From the NCBI GenBank assembly GCA_030667985.1, contig DAOUUU010000007.1:1-39848 (forward strand): a DNA stretch of 39,848 nt, given 5' to 3'. Source of the DNA: Candidatus Krumholzibacteriota bacterium. Lineage in GTDB: Bacteria > Krumholzibacteriota > Krumholzibacteriia > Krumholzibacteriales > Krumholzibacteriaceae. The notes under the pieces are model-generated. The model did not search any database. It was given only the letters and a program-made list of their open reading frames with translations, and was not told where the DNA came from. Shown in pieces: positions 6,466 through 16,033 of this stretch. The position numbers and the translations under genes were made by a program. Positions within the stretch are counted from its first letter, which is position 1. Every line of letters starts with the position of its first letter.

Positions 6466-7201
6466 AAAGACCCTTCGATCCGGCGCGGATATCCTGGAAC
6501 GGTCGCTGACCGTCGAGTCCTGGAGCAGGCGGCGCGGATTCCTTCAGAAAACCGATCCGCGGTTGAAGATAGTGATGCTGGTCGTTCTCGTGCTGCTCTG
6601 TTCACTCGCCCGAAGCCATGTTCACCTGGCGATCCTGTACGCTACGGCCCTTCTCCTGGCGGTTCTATCGAGGATCGATCCATTCTTCTTCACAAAAAGG
6701 GTTTGGATATTTATTCCCGCTTTCTCCGGGCTCATCGCGCTCCCCGCTCTCTTTCTGACCCCCGGTTCGCCCCTATTCTCGATCGGGCCCATGACGGTCA
6801 CACGGGAAGGAGCGTCGACTGCTGCTTTTCTAGTTCTGCGTGTCTCTTCGAGCGTATCCTTCACCCTCCTCTTTGCTCTAACGACACCATGGAACGAGGC
6901 GATGCAGGCCCTGCGCGGCCTTCGAGTTCCCGCCGTGGCCGTCTCGCTGCTCGCCGTTTCATACAGGTACCTGCTACTGCTTATAAGAACCCTTTCCGAA
7001 CTGCTCACAGCAAGAAAGAGCCGTGTTCTCGGACGGACGCCTTGCAGACGGGAAATGGACTTCGTCTCGAGGAGCGCCGGCTTTCTCTTTCTGAGATCGC
7101 TCTACATCGCCGAGGGTGTGCATATGTCGATGATCTCGAGAGGGTACACGGGAGAGCCATCGCCGGCCGAAAAGGAAAGAGATGGTGGCGGCGATGCATG
7201 A
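6449..7201 (+). CDS. nikQ: NikQ/CbiQ transmembrane T component of the ECF transporter
   Basis: A 250-residue EcfT-family membrane protein. It opens with an amphipathic stretch 'DPRLKIVMLVVLVLL', characteristic of CbiQ/EcfT, followed by several membrane helices. It contains the cytoplasmic coupling helices with Ala-Arg-rich signatures ('TARKSRVLGR' and 'ISRGYTGE') that contact the ATPase. It links substrate capture by NikM to ATP hydrolysis by NikO. It starts inside the end of nikN and ends inside the start of nikO, so the whole operon is translationally coupled. Confidence 0.9.
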   Translation: MAGFLEKTLRSGADILERSLTVESWSRRRGFLQKTDPRLKIVMLVVLVLLCSLARSHVHLAILYATALLLAVLSRIDPFFFTKRVWIFIPAFSGLIALPALFLTPGSPLFSIGPMTVTREGASTAAFLVLRVSSSVSFTLLFALTTPWNEAMQALRGLRVPAVAVSLLAVSYRYLLLLIRTLSELLTARKSRVLGRTPCRREMDFVSRSAGFLFLRSLYIAEGVHMSMISRGYTGEPSPAEKERDGGGDA

Positions 7202-8084
7202 AAGATCGGACCATCAACCGTCGGATAGAGCGATCACGGAATCGAGTGCCCGTTCCCCGAGTGGTTCCCCGGGAGAATTCGCCTTCGAGCTGAATAATAT
7301 AAGCTTCACATATCCGGGCGGGGTTCTGGGTGTGGAAATCGAGCACCTTGGAATCCGCCGCGGCTGCTGCACGATCCTTCTAGGCGCCAACGGCTCTGGC
7401 AAATCGACATTGCTCAAGATCCTCGACGGACTGCTCTATCCCCAGAAAGGGAACTTAAGGGCGTTCGGCGAATCCGTTACCGAGAAACGACTGGACGAGA
7501 AGGACTTCCAGCGGCGCTTCAGGAGCAGAGTCGGTTTCGTGTTCCAGGATGCCGATATACAGTGTTTCTCGCCGACGGTCCGCGATGAGCTCGCATTCGC
7601 TCCGCTCCAGAAGGGAATGGACGAAAGGAATATCGATCTGCTCGTGCAGAAAGCCCTCTCAACCCTACGCATCGAATCGATCGCAGACCGATACCCCTAC
7701 CGGCTCAGCGGCGGAGAGAAGAAGCGAGTGGCGATCGCATCGATCCTCACCATGGATCCGGAGATCTACCTTCTCGACGAACCGACGGCTAATCTCGACC
7801 CCGCCACCGAGGGCATACTGATAGATCTACTCGCCGGTTTCGCAGAAGAAAACAAGACGGTGGTCGTGGCCACGCAGGACCTGATGCTCGCAAGGCACAT
7901 CGGGGACAGAGCCGTTATTCTGGGACCTGATCGCACTCTGGCTGCCGAGGGGGAGATGACCGATTTATTGGATCGCTCGGAGCTCCTCGCTTCTGCGGGC
8001 CTGGCCCACTATCACAGGCACCCGCACAGAAAGGCCTCCACTCACGAGCGCCACTCACACTACACGGAGGATGACTCAGGATGA
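7182..8084 (+). CDS. nikO: NikO/CbiO ATPase of the nickel ECF transporter, with His-rich tail
   Basis: A 300-residue ABC ATPase: Walker A GANGSGKST (68-76), Q-loop at 'VFQDAD' (120-125), signature LSGGE (175-179), Walker B 'IYLLDE' (195-200) and the D-loop after it. A family-untypical N-terminal extension of about 33 polar residues precedes the ATPase core. The last 25 residues carry seven His (276, 278, 280, 282, 288, 291, 293), a plausible nickel-binding tail. The chosen ATG at 7182 has AAGGA five bases upstream; an ATG four codons later is possible. It overlaps nikR by four bases. The partner genes make the role as energy module of the nickel importer clear. Confidence 0.92.
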   Translation: MVAAMHERSDHQPSDRAITESSARSPSGSPGEFAFELNNISFTYPGGVLGVEIEHLGIRRGCCTILLGANGSGKSTLLKILDGLLYPQKGNLRAFGESVTEKRLDEKDFQRRFRSRVGFVFQDADIQCFSPTVRDELAFAPLQKGMDERNIDLLVQKALSTLRIESIADRYPYRLSGGEKKRVAIASILTMDPEIYLLDEPTANLDPATEGILIDLLAGFAEENKTVVVATQDLMLARHIGDRAVILGPDRTLAAEGEMTDLLDRSELLASAGLAHYHRHPHRKASTHERHSHYTEDDSG

Positions 8085-8497
8085 AAACGACCAGATTCGG
8101 TGTATCGATGGACGACGAGCTGCTCGAGAAACTCGATTCGATTGTTCAGTCACGAAGTTATCCGAATAGATCGGAAGCGATACGGGACCTCGTGCGCGGA
8201 GCGTTGGTCGGAGAGGAATGGAGCTCCACATTGGACGAGGTCATAGGCGTGCTCGTTATCGTTTTCGATCATCACCAGAGGGATCTCTCTTCACGGCTCC
8301 TCGAGAAGGAACACGGAAGATCGAGCGATATGCTCGCCACCCTGCATCTGCACCTGGACCATGACAACTGCCTGGAGGCCAAGGTGATCCGGGGAAAGCC
8401 GGAGCAGGTCCGAGCGATTTCCGACGAGCTCATCGCGATGAAAGGCGTAAAGTTCGGCAGGCTGATCCCCGCGACATTCGGCGACAAGCTCCGTTGA
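8081..8497 (+). CDS. nikR: Nickel-responsive repressor NikR
   Basis: A 138-residue ribbon-helix-helix regulator with a C-terminal ACT-like nickel-binding domain. The N-terminal strand and helices ('TTRFGVSMDDELLEKLD', then 'YPNRSEAIRDLVR') bind DNA. The nickel ligands His78, His89, His91 and Cys97 correspond one-to-one with His76, His87, His89 and Cys95 of Escherichia coli NikR. With nickel bound it represses uptake genes. It is the last gene of the uptake operon, whose promoter carries a matching palindrome, so it closes a negative feedback loop. Confidence 0.95.
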   Translation: MKTTRFGVSMDDELLEKLDSIVQSRSYPNRSEAIRDLVRGALVGEEWSSTLDEVIGVLVIVFDHHQRDLSSRLLEKEHGRSSDMLATLHLHLDHDNCLEAKVIRGKPEQVRAISDELIAMKGVKFGRLIPATFGDKLR

Positions 8498-8578
8498 ACC
8501 GGCCCGGAAAAGACTTGCCCGACGGTTCCAGCCGCCCTATTCTACCAATAATCATAACCTTGACGAGAGAAACACAAT

Positions 8579-10120
8579 ATGCCGAACGCTGCTCATGACA
8601 CCAGCCGCACCGGCGGCAAGCGGTCCATCATACTTCGCTTCCTCGATCGTGTGGAGAGAATCGGAAACAAGCTGCCCCATCCAGCAACGCTATTTGCGAT
8701 CTTCGCCCTTATCATCGTCGTCGTATCGGAGATCATCTACAGGGCCGGCACCACAGCCGTCCATCCCGGAACGGGCGAGACTATCGGTGCGGTCAGCCTT
8801 CTGAACGCCGACGGCCTTAGATTTATCTTCTCGCGGGCCGAGAAGAATTTCGTCTACTTTCCGCCGCTGGGCATCGTGCTCGTCGCGATGATCGGGATCG
8901 GCGTCGCCGATGGTTCCGGACTGATCTCGGCCTTTCTCCGTCATCTCGTACTCGCCGCCCCGAAACGGCTCGTCACGGCCGCCATCGTGGCGGCCGGAAT
9001 ACTCTCGCACCTTGCATCGAGTGTCGGCTACGTCGTCCTTATCCCGCTCGGCGCGATGGTCTTCGTCGCCTTCAAACGGCACCCCCTGGCCGGTCTCGCC
9101 GCCGCGTTCTGCGGGGTCTCCGGGGGCTTCGGAGCAAATTTTCTGATCGGCTCGGTCGATCCCATCCTCGCCGGGCTCACCGAGTCAGCCGCAAATATCA
9201 TCGACCCGGCGATGAGGATCAATCCGGCGGTGAACTTCTACTTCATGGTCGCCTCGGCCTTTCTAATCGTCTTCATCGGGACCTGGGTGACCGAACGGAT
9301 CGTAGAGCCGCGCCTGGGACCGTACGAGGGCGAGCAGGAGGTGCTGGACAAAGTCTCCCCGCATGAAAAACGGGGACTCGTGTGGGCAGGGGTAACGATG
9401 GCCGCCGTAATCGTCCTTTTGCTGCTCCTCACAGTTCCTGAGGGAGCGGTGCTCCGCAATCCAGAGACGGGCGGATTGCTCAAATCGCCTTTCATGACTG
9501 GACTGATAACCGCGATATTCATCTTCTTCCTCTTACCGGGTCTCGCGTACGGCATCGCGGTCGGGTCGATAAAAAACGACAAGGATGCCGTCAAGCACAT
9601 GACGAGCTCGATGAAGGGCCTCGCCGGGTATATAGTCCTCGTCTTTTTCGCGGCCCAGTTCGTCTACTACTTCAAGCAAAGCAATATGGGTGTCCTGCTC
9701 GCTATAAATGGCGCAGAGTTGCTCAAGAGCCTCGGATTCACCGGCATCTGGCTACTGATCTCCTTTGTTCTAGTCAGCGCCTTCATCAACCTGTTCGTCG
9801 GAAGCGCCTCGGCAAAGTGGGCTATCATGGCGCCGATCTTTGTCCCGATGTTCATGCTCCTCGGATATCACCCCGGCATCACACAGGCCGCCTTCAGAAT
9901 CGGCGACTCGATCACGAACATTATCACTCCCATGATGAGCTACTTCGCCCTGATCGTCGCCTTCGCCCAGAAATACGACGAGCGGTACGGCATCGGCACG
10001 ATCGTGGCGACTATGCTGCCCTACTCCGCCGCACTCCTGATCTTATGGACGATTCTGCTCGCCGTCTGGATGCTCCTGGGGTTTCCCACAGGTCCCGACG
10101 CACCGCTTCACCTGCAATAG
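8579..10120 (+). CDS. AbgT-family transporter
   Basis: A 513-residue inner-membrane protein with about a dozen hydrophobic segments and the AbgT family hallmarks: N-terminal 'RVERIGNKLPHPATLF', 'GVSGGFGANFLIGSVDP', 'GSASAKWAIMAPIFVPMFM' and 'DSITNIITPMMSYFALI'. Characterised members import p-aminobenzoyl-glutamate or export sulfonamides and p-aminobenzoate, driven by ion gradients. The substrate here is unknown. It starts 81 bases after nikR with a weak ribosome site, so it may or may not share the nik transcript; no other folate gene is nearby. Confidence 0.88.
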   Translation: MPNAAHDTSRTGGKRSIILRFLDRVERIGNKLPHPATLFAIFALIIVVVSEIIYRAGTTAVHPGTGETIGAVSLLNADGLRFIFSRAEKNFVYFPPLGIVLVAMIGIGVADGSGLISAFLRHLVLAAPKRLVTAAIVAAGILSHLASSVGYVVLIPLGAMVFVAFKRHPLAGLAAAFCGVSGGFGANFLIGSVDPILAGLTESAANIIDPAMRINPAVNFYFMVASAFLIVFIGTWVTERIVEPRLGPYEGEQEVLDKVSPHEKRGLVWAGVTMAAVIVLLLLLTVPEGAVLRNPETGGLLKSPFMTGLITAIFIFFLLPGLAYGIAVGSIKNDKDAVKHMTSSMKGLAGYIVLVFFAAQFVYYFKQSNMGVLLAINGAELLKSLGFTGIWLLISFVLVSAFINLFVGSASAKWAIMAPIFVPMFMLLGYHPGITQAAFRIGDSITNIITPMMSYFALIVAFAQKYDERYGIGTIVATMLPYSAALLILWTILLAVWMLLGFPTGPDAPLHLQ

Positions 10121-10226
10121 GAAAACATGTGATTTTGTAGTAGAATATCGAAGGGTTAATGATTACATTATAAAATAGCTGATAAATTTTGTAAGTAATG
10201 TTTATTTATTTTGCGCGAGGGTTTAT

Positions 10227-11495
10227 ATGCATCGGCTCCCCATACTATCCCTTATCTTCGTCTGCGCCCTCACCGGAATCCTCCTGCACCATTCACGGGC
10301 CGAAACGGCAGAACTCCGGGAATTCATCGAGCTGGCGCTCGAGCGGAATCCCGAGCTAAAGGCCCTCGAGGAAAATATCGAGACCGCCAGGTACGGCGCC
10401 GCGGTTACGGGCAGCTATCCCTATCCGATCCTGAGCTATTCCTACTTCATCGATGAGATAGAGACGCGCCTCGGTCCACAACAGCATGTTCTGAAGCTGG
10501 TCCAACCCGTTCCCTTTCCGGGAAAGCTCTCCCTCATGGAGGAAATCGCGGGGTTCGAAGCGCTCGTCGCGGAGGAAGATCTTCACCTGGCACGTCTGCG
10601 GGTGACCAAAAGAGTCAAGACCGCCTGCTATTCCATCACCGCCGTCGACGAGATCCTGGGCGTCATCGAGAAGGAGAGAGTCCTGCTCGGCCGTTTCGAG
10701 GAAACAGTCGCGACGCGCCTGGAGACTGGAGGCGCGCACCAGCAGGACCTGCTGAAGGTACAGATCGAGATGCTCAAGCTGGATGAACGCGAGCTCGAAT
10801 TCAGAAAGAGGCGTAACACACTCGCCGCAAAGCTCAATGCCCTGCTGAACAGGGAAGCCGACTCCCCGGTAGCGATCGATCCTCCTTTTCCCCCAGAATC
10901 TATCGTCGAGACACTCGATCAGATCCGGGAGATAGCGTCGGATCAGCCGGAGCTCCGATCGGCGCGCCACAGGATCGACCAGAGAAACCAGTCTCTCTCT
11001 CTCGCACGCAGGAAATATTTCCCCGATTTTCTCATCGGAATGAGTTATTTCAACATCGGCGAGACTGCAATGGATATCCCCGATTCCGGCCGTGACGCGT
11101 GGAATGTGACGGTCGGCGTCAGGGTGCCATTATGGTTCGGAAAGGTCCGGAACGAGACCCGGCAGCATCAGAGCGGGATCCGCCGTCTCGAAAGAAGCTA
11201 CGAGGCAGCCAGGTCGCACATCATGGCCGATATCGAGGACCTGTACAATCAGTACCGTATCGCCGTCGATCTCGTCGCCCTCTACCAGGACGAGCTCCTG
11301 CCCCGCGCCGAGCAATCACTAGAAGCCACGGAAACCGGTTACCTGACCGGTGAGATAGATTTTTTATCGCTGCTCGACAGCGAACGCCTCCTGTTGGGCT
11401 TGAGAATATCTCTTGCCGAGCGGAAGGCACAGGTCGAGATACACATCGCCGAGCTGGAGGCGATTGTCGGGAGCGAACTCGCCAGGGGCGAGTGA
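10227..11495 (+). CDS. TolC-family outer-membrane efflux protein (CusC-like)
   Basis: A 422-residue protein with a signal peptide (about 1-22) and two repeats of the TolC-type outer-membrane efflux domain, rich in long coiled-coil helices ('LREFIELALERNPELKALE', 'LLLGRFEETVATRLETGGA'). TolC-like trimers form the outer-membrane exit duct of tripartite pumps. The next two genes encode the CusB- and CusA-like parts, 21 bases and 13 bases away, so this is the channel of a copper/silver pump. The N-terminus shows no lipobox cysteine, unlike E. coli CusC. The preceding 100 bases are AT-rich and probably hold the promoter. Confidence 0.88.
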   Translation: MHRLPILSLIFVCALTGILLHHSRAETAELREFIELALERNPELKALEENIETARYGAAVTGSYPYPILSYSYFIDEIETRLGPQQHVLKLVQPVPFPGKLSLMEEIAGFEALVAEEDLHLARLRVTKRVKTACYSITAVDEILGVIEKERVLLGRFEETVATRLETGGAHQQDLLKVQIEMLKLDERELEFRKRRNTLAAKLNALLNREADSPVAIDPPFPPESIVETLDQIREIASDQPELRSARHRIDQRNQSLSLARRKYFPDFLIGMSYFNIGETAMDIPDSGRDAWNVTVGVRVPLWFGKVRNETRQHQSGIRRLERSYEAARSHIMADIEDLYNQYRIAVDLVALYQDELLPRAEQSLEATETGYLTGEIDFLSLLDSERLLLGLRISLAERKAQVEIHIAELEAIVGSELARGE

Positions 11496-11516
11496 ACGAA
11501 AGGAGTTGTAGAGGTA

Positions 11517-12809
11517 ATGACACTGATCAATCGCGCTCCGGGCCTGCTACTGGCGGCCGTGCTGGTCTTCTTACTCACCGCGACGGCAGTACCGCAGGAA
11601 GATGAGATCCTCTACTGGACTTGCGGGATGCACCCGTCGGTCAGGGCGGAGGATCCGGGCAAATGTCCCATTTGCAATATGGACCTCGTTCCCGTGATGA
11701 AAGAGCCCGAGGCAGTCCCGGGCGAGGAGAGGGAGATCGAGCTCACGATCGGTCCCGACGCGGCCAGGCTCGCTCAGATCAGAACAGTCGAGGTCGCCCG
11801 GATGATGCTCGTAAAAAAGATCCGGGCGCCGGGGGAGCTTGCCTACGACGAGACGCGCAGCGCCGTCATGTCTTCGCGGGTGAGCGGCTGGATCGAGCGC
11901 CTCTTCGCCGATTACACAGGAATCGAAATAGGGAAAGGCGAGCCCCTCGCCGAAATCTACAGTCCGGAGCTCGTCACGGCCCAGAAGGAGTACCTGCTCG
12001 CCCGCGGTACAGCCCTCGAGAAGGGCGCCAGGGAAAAGCTGCTCCTTCTCGGCATCACGCCGGCGCAGATCGATGAGCTCGAGCGGAGATCGGAGGTCAA
12101 AACGGTTCTGCCCATCCTTGCCGAGATCGGCGGCACGGTCGTCCACAGATATGTGACCGACGGCGACTTCGTCAAGAAGGGTCAGGCTCTCTTTCTGGTC
12201 TCGGACCTCTCGAGGCTCTGGGTGTACGCCGATCTGTTCGAGAACAACCTGCAGCACGTCGAGATCGGACAGATGGCGAGCATCACATCCGACGCGTTCC
12301 CCGGCGAAGAGATCCTCGCGCAGGTCGCTTTCATCGAACCGTCGCTGGACCGGAAGACAAGGAGCGTGAAGGTGAGGCTCGATGCCGACAACAGCAACCG
12401 GCTGCTCAAGCCGGGTATACGGGTCGATGTCGCTTTCCGGATACCGCTCTCATCCGATAACGGGGGTTCGGACGCTCACATGGGCCGTGGGGAACAGGGC
12501 GGCGCCATGGGCCGCGGGGGCGTTCTGGCCGTTCCTCGGAGCGCGATCATCGATACGGGCACGAGGAGCGTCGCATTTGTCGAGATCGCTCCTGGGCGGT
12601 ACCAGCTGCGCAAGGTGAGACTCGGAGCGTCGGCCGGTGGCTATTACATCGTCCTGGCAGGTCTCGAGGAAGGCGAGCGGGTCGTGGAGAAAGGCAGTTT
12701 CCTGCTCGACAGCCAGACACGGCTCACCGGCGAGGCAGAGGAGATCTACGGCGGAGCGCTCGGCAAGGAGAGCAAGAAGACGGGCCAACAGCCAAAGCAC
12801 ATACACTGA
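11517..12809 (+). CDS. CusB-like periplasmic adaptor with N-terminal heavy-metal-binding domain
   Basis: A 430-residue membrane-fusion protein with a signal peptide (about 1-25). Residues 33-60 form a heavy-metal-binding domain: Cys36-Gly-Met-His and Cys50-x-x-Cys53, followed by a Met (CPICNMDL). Then come the barrel-sandwich, hairpin and beta-barrel domains of CusB-type adaptors ('YTGIEIGKGEPLAEIYSPEL', 'DLSRLWVYADLFE', 'FRIP'). It bridges the RND pump and outer-membrane channel and may hand metal to the pump. It lies within a cusC-B-A operon. A His/Gly/Met-containing loop near residue 320 could be a second metal contact. Confidence 0.9.
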   Translation: MTLINRAPGLLLAAVLVFLLTATAVPQEDEILYWTCGMHPSVRAEDPGKCPICNMDLVPVMKEPEAVPGEEREIELTIGPDAARLAQIRTVEVARMMLVKKIRAPGELAYDETRSAVMSSRVSGWIERLFADYTGIEIGKGEPLAEIYSPELVTAQKEYLLARGTALEKGAREKLLLLGITPAQIDELERRSEVKTVLPILAEIGGTVVHRYVTDGDFVKKGQALFLVSDLSRLWVYADLFENNLQHVEIGQMASITSDAFPGEEILAQVAFIEPSLDRKTRSVKVRLDADNSNRLLKPGIRVDVAFRIPLSSDNGGSDAHMGRGEQGGAMGRGGVLAVPRSAIIDTGTRSVAFVEIAPGRYQLRKVRLGASAGGYYIVLAGLEEGERVVEKGSFLLDSQTRLTGEAEEIYGGALGKESKKTGQQPKHIH

Positions 12810-12822
12810 ACAGGCGCATAAC

Positions 12823-15800
12823 ATGATCGACTACATCATAGAATGGTGTCTCAAAAACCGGTTCCTTGTCATATCGGCGGTTCTACTCCTGGTTGCGGTC
12901 GGCCTCTGGGCGCTCAGACAGACGCCGGTCGACGCCATTCCCGATATCGGCGAACTCCAGGTCATCGTGATAGCCGACTGGCCCGGCAGGAGCCCGCGCG
13001 ACGTCGAGGACCAGGTAACCTACCCGCTCACGACCAAGCTCATGGGTATCCCGCGCGTCAAGACGATCCGAGGGAACTCCGCGTTCGGATTCTCCCTGGT
13101 CAACATCATCTTCGAGGAGGGGACCGACTTCTACTGGGCAAGGACGCGTGTGCTCGAACGGATCAATCTCGCGCAGAACGTGATGCCCCAGGGAGTGGCG
13201 CCTGTTCTCGGCCCCGATGCTACCGCCCTCGGACAGATCTTCTGGTATACGGTCGAGAACGCTTACTTCTGTCCCGATCATCAGCACATCAGAAGTGTCG
13301 AAGCGGGGACCTGCCCGGAGGACGGGCGGCAGCTCGTACTCGCCAAAAGCGACCTCGGCGAACTGAGAAGCCTTCAAGACTGGTACATCCGTTACCAGCT
13401 GAACGGAGTGCGGGGAGTCAGCGAGGTCGCCTCGGTCGGCGGCTACGTGAAACAGTACCAGATCGACGTCGATCCCCATGCCCTCTACGCCCGGGGCGTA
13501 TCCATCCTCCAGCTCGTCGGGGCCGTACGCAACAGCAATCTCGATATCGGGGCGAAGGTCTTTGAAGAGAGCGGAATGGAGTTCATCGTCCGCGGGATCG
13601 GTTTCGTCAAGGACGTCGAGGACCTCGAGAGCATTGTCCTCGCCGCGCCGGACGGCGTGCCGGTCACGGTCGGCGATGTGGCCGTTGTAACCATAGGCCC
13701 AGACTTCCGGCGCAACGCCCTCGACAAGGGAGGCGCCGAAACGGTCGGCGGTGTCGTCGTCATGCGGTACGGCGAGAATCCTCTGGAGGTTATCGAACGC
13801 CTCAAAGTCAAGATAGAGGAGATCGAGTCGGGCCTGCCGCCCGGAATAAAGATCGTGTCTTTCTACGACAGGACCGAGGTCATCGGCAGGGCGACGCATA
13901 CTTTGAAAGTCGCACTCATCGAGGAAATAATCATCGCCGCGCTGATACTGCTCCTCTTTCTCTGGCACATCAGAAGCGCTCTGATAATAACAATCGTGCT
14001 CCCTCTCGGGGTACTCGGTGCATTTCTCCTCATGAAACTCATCGGGATGCCGTCAAACATCATGTCTCTGGGCGGCATCGCCATAGCGATCGGCGTCATG
14101 GTGGACGCCGGGATCGTCATGACCGAGAACATCCACCGCCACCTCGCCTCGGCCGGAGGACGCCTCAGACGAAAGGAGCGCCTCGAGATCACCACCAGAG
14201 CGGCGAAGGAAGTGGGCACACCGATCTTCTTCGCGATACTCATCATCATCGTCGCTTTCGTACCCGTATTCGCTCTGATGGGGCAATCCGGCAAGCTTTT
14301 CCGCCCCCTCGCTTTCACCAAGACCTTCGTCATGACCGTGTCGGCCCTCCTCTCTATCACGCTTCTCCCCATCCTCGGCACACTGCTGCTCGGAGGCAGG
14401 CTAAGGAAAAGCGAAGAGAATCCCATCACCCGCCTGATCGTCCGCCTCTACAGGCCGGCGATCTCCTGGGCCCACCGCTGGCGCAAACTCCTTATTTCGG
14501 CTGTTGCGGCCGCGATGGCGGCGAGCCTTCTGTTATTCGTGGGCATCCCCAGTGAGTTCATGCCTCCTCTTAACGAAGGAGATCTGCTCTTCATGCCGGT
14601 CCTTCTTCCGGGCGCCTCACTCACGCAGGTCAAGGAGATTATGAGAACGCAGGATATCGTCATCAAATCGCTTCCAGAGGTGGAGATGGTCGTCGGCAAG
14701 CTGGGCAGAGCAGAGACGGCGACCGACCCCGCTCCGGTCGCGATGATCGAGACGGTGATCAAATTAAAACCGAAAAAGGAGTGGCGGCCCGGCATGACCC
14801 TGGCAAAGCTCATCAAGGAGATAAAGGAGAAGACCCGCATGCCGGGAGTGAGCCCCATCATGACGCAACCGATAAGAAACCGCATTGACATGCTCGCAAC
14901 CGGGATCCAGACCCCTGTTGGAATCAAGGTCTTAGGAAGCGACCTGGGGGCGATAGAGCGCACGGCGATCAAGATAGAGAAGATCATACGCACGATTCCC
15001 GGCGCCCGCGGTCCATACGCGGAGCGCCTCGGGAACAAACCCTATCTCGAGATCGAGATCGACCGAGCCAAGGCGGCACGTTACGGAGTCCTGGTGGGAG
15101 ATCTCCAGCACGTGATAGGGGCGGCGGTCGGCGGAATGAACATCTCGACGATGATCGAGGGGCGTGAACGCTATCCGATACGGGTAAGGTACCCACGCGA
15201 ACTTCGAGACAGCGAGGAAGAGATCGGCGACGTGCTTGTGCCGACTCCATCGGGCGCCCAGATCCCGCTCTCCCTCGTGGCCGATATCAGGCGTGTTCCA
15301 GGCCCCGCCATGATCGCGACGGAGAACACGCTGCCATATGTCCGTGTCTTCACTTCGATCGACACCGAGGCGGTCGGCCTCATGGAATTCGTGAAGGACC
15401 TCGAAGAGGCCCTCGATCGGGAGATCAAGCCGGTTCTGCCGAAAGGAGTCTACTACAGCATCGCAGGCCAGTACGAATACAAGCGGGAAGCCGACCGGCG
15501 GCTCCTCCTGCTCGTTCCATTCTCTCTCTTCGTGATCTACCTGCTGCTCTACATGAAATTCAAGTCGCTGTCGCTGGCCTTGATACTCGTGACCGCTCTC
15601 CCCTTCTCTTTCGTAGGCGCCGTGGCGCTACAATTCATCCTCGGCATCAACTTCAGTGTCGCCGTCTGGGTCGGATATATAGCGCTCTTCGGCGTGGCCG
15701 TGGAGGACGGGATCGTGATCCTCGATTACATGCGGAAACGGGTCGCGGGAGGCGGGGACATCAGGAAGAGCGCGATCGAGGCCGCGACACTCAGGGTAAG

Positions 15801-15999
15801 ACCGATCCTCATGACGACAGCCACCACGATCCTGGCCCTCCTGCCGATCATGTTCGCTACCGGCGCCGGCAGCGAAGTCATGCGCCCCATTGCGACGCCG
15901 ACAGTCGGCGGCATGGTCACATGCACTTTCTCCAACCTCTTCATCGTTCCGATCCTGTACGTCTGGATCGCGGAGCGGGGAGCAACCAAAAGAAAATAA
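12823..15999 (+). CDS. CusA-type heavy-metal RND efflux pump
   Basis: A 1058-residue RND permease of the heavy-metal efflux group. The three Met ligands of CusA that bind Cu(I)/Ag(I) are all present: Met591 (FMPVLLPG), Met641 (VAMIETV) and Met690 (NRIDMLAT). Asp428 in 'MVDAGIVMTEN' is the proton-relay Asp. An extra loop (about 145-175) holds Cys150-x-x-His153 and Cys164-Pro, a degenerate heavy-metal-binding knuckle where E. coli CusA has a short loop. An open frame extends 62 codons upstream but overlaps cusB and lacks homology; the ATG at 12823 begins the typical 'MIDYIIEWCLKNRFLV'. Together with the two preceding genes it exports copper or silver from cell to outside. Confidence 0.93.
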   Translation: MIDYIIEWCLKNRFLVISAVLLLVAVGLWALRQTPVDAIPDIGELQVIVIADWPGRSPRDVEDQVTYPLTTKLMGIPRVKTIRGNSAFGFSLVNIIFEEGTDFYWARTRVLERINLAQNVMPQGVAPVLGPDATALGQIFWYTVENAYFCPDHQHIRSVEAGTCPEDGRQLVLAKSDLGELRSLQDWYIRYQLNGVRGVSEVASVGGYVKQYQIDVDPHALYARGVSILQLVGAVRNSNLDIGAKVFEESGMEFIVRGIGFVKDVEDLESIVLAAPDGVPVTVGDVAVVTIGPDFRRNALDKGGAETVGGVVVMRYGENPLEVIERLKVKIEEIESGLPPGIKIVSFYDRTEVIGRATHTLKVALIEEIIIAALILLLFLWHIRSALIITIVLPLGVLGAFLLMKLIGMPSNIMSLGGIAIAIGVMVDAGIVMTENIHRHLASAGGRLRRKERLEITTRAAKEVGTPIFFAILIIIVAFVPVFALMGQSGKLFRPLAFTKTFVMTVSALLSITLLPILGTLLLGGRLRKSEENPITRLIVRLYRPAISWAHRWRKLLISAVAAAMAASLLLFVGIPSEFMPPLNEGDLLFMPVLLPGASLTQVKEIMRTQDIVIKSLPEVEMVVGKLGRAETATDPAPVAMIETVIKLKPKKEWRPGMTLAKLIKEIKEKTRMPGVSPIMTQPIRNRIDMLATGIQTPVGIKVLGSDLGAIERTAIKIEKIIRTIPGARGPYAERLGNKPYLEIEIDRAKAARYGVLVGDLQHVIGAAVGGMNISTMIEGRERYPIRVRYPRELRDSEEEIGDVLVPTPSGAQIPLSLVADIRRVPGPAMIATENTLPYVRVFTSIDTEAVGLMEFVKDLEEALDREIKPVLPKGVYYSIAGQYEYKREADRRLLLLVPFSLFVIYLLLYMKFKSLSLALILVTALPFSFVGAVALQFILGINFSVAVWVGYIALFGVAVEDGIVILDYMRKRVAGGGDIRKSAIEAATLRVRPILMTTATTILALLPIMFATGAGSEVMRPIATPTVGGMVTCTFSNLFIVPILYVWIAERGATKRK

Positions 16000-16003
16000 T
16001 CGC

Positions 16004-16033
16004 CTGACAATCACCCACAATTTCTGCTATAAC
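16004..16033 (+). promoter_or_regulatory. Candidate promoter of the glycosyltransferase
   Basis: CTGACA (16004-16009), an 18-base spacer and TATAAC (16028-16033). It lies just after the efflux operon. The -10 overlaps the left arm of a 9-base-pair inverted repeat. Confidence 0.4.

Noticed and set aside
8498-8578. Terminator between nikR and the AbgT gene
   Set aside because: No stable stem with U-tract could be found, so the operon end remains undecided.
12637-12822. 62-codon upstream extension of the CusA gene
   Set aside because: Overlaps the adaptor gene, lacks homology, and the ATG at 12823 starts the family N-terminus.
12883-13968. 361-codon minus-strand frame
   Set aside because: Shadow of cusA with no recognisable domain.
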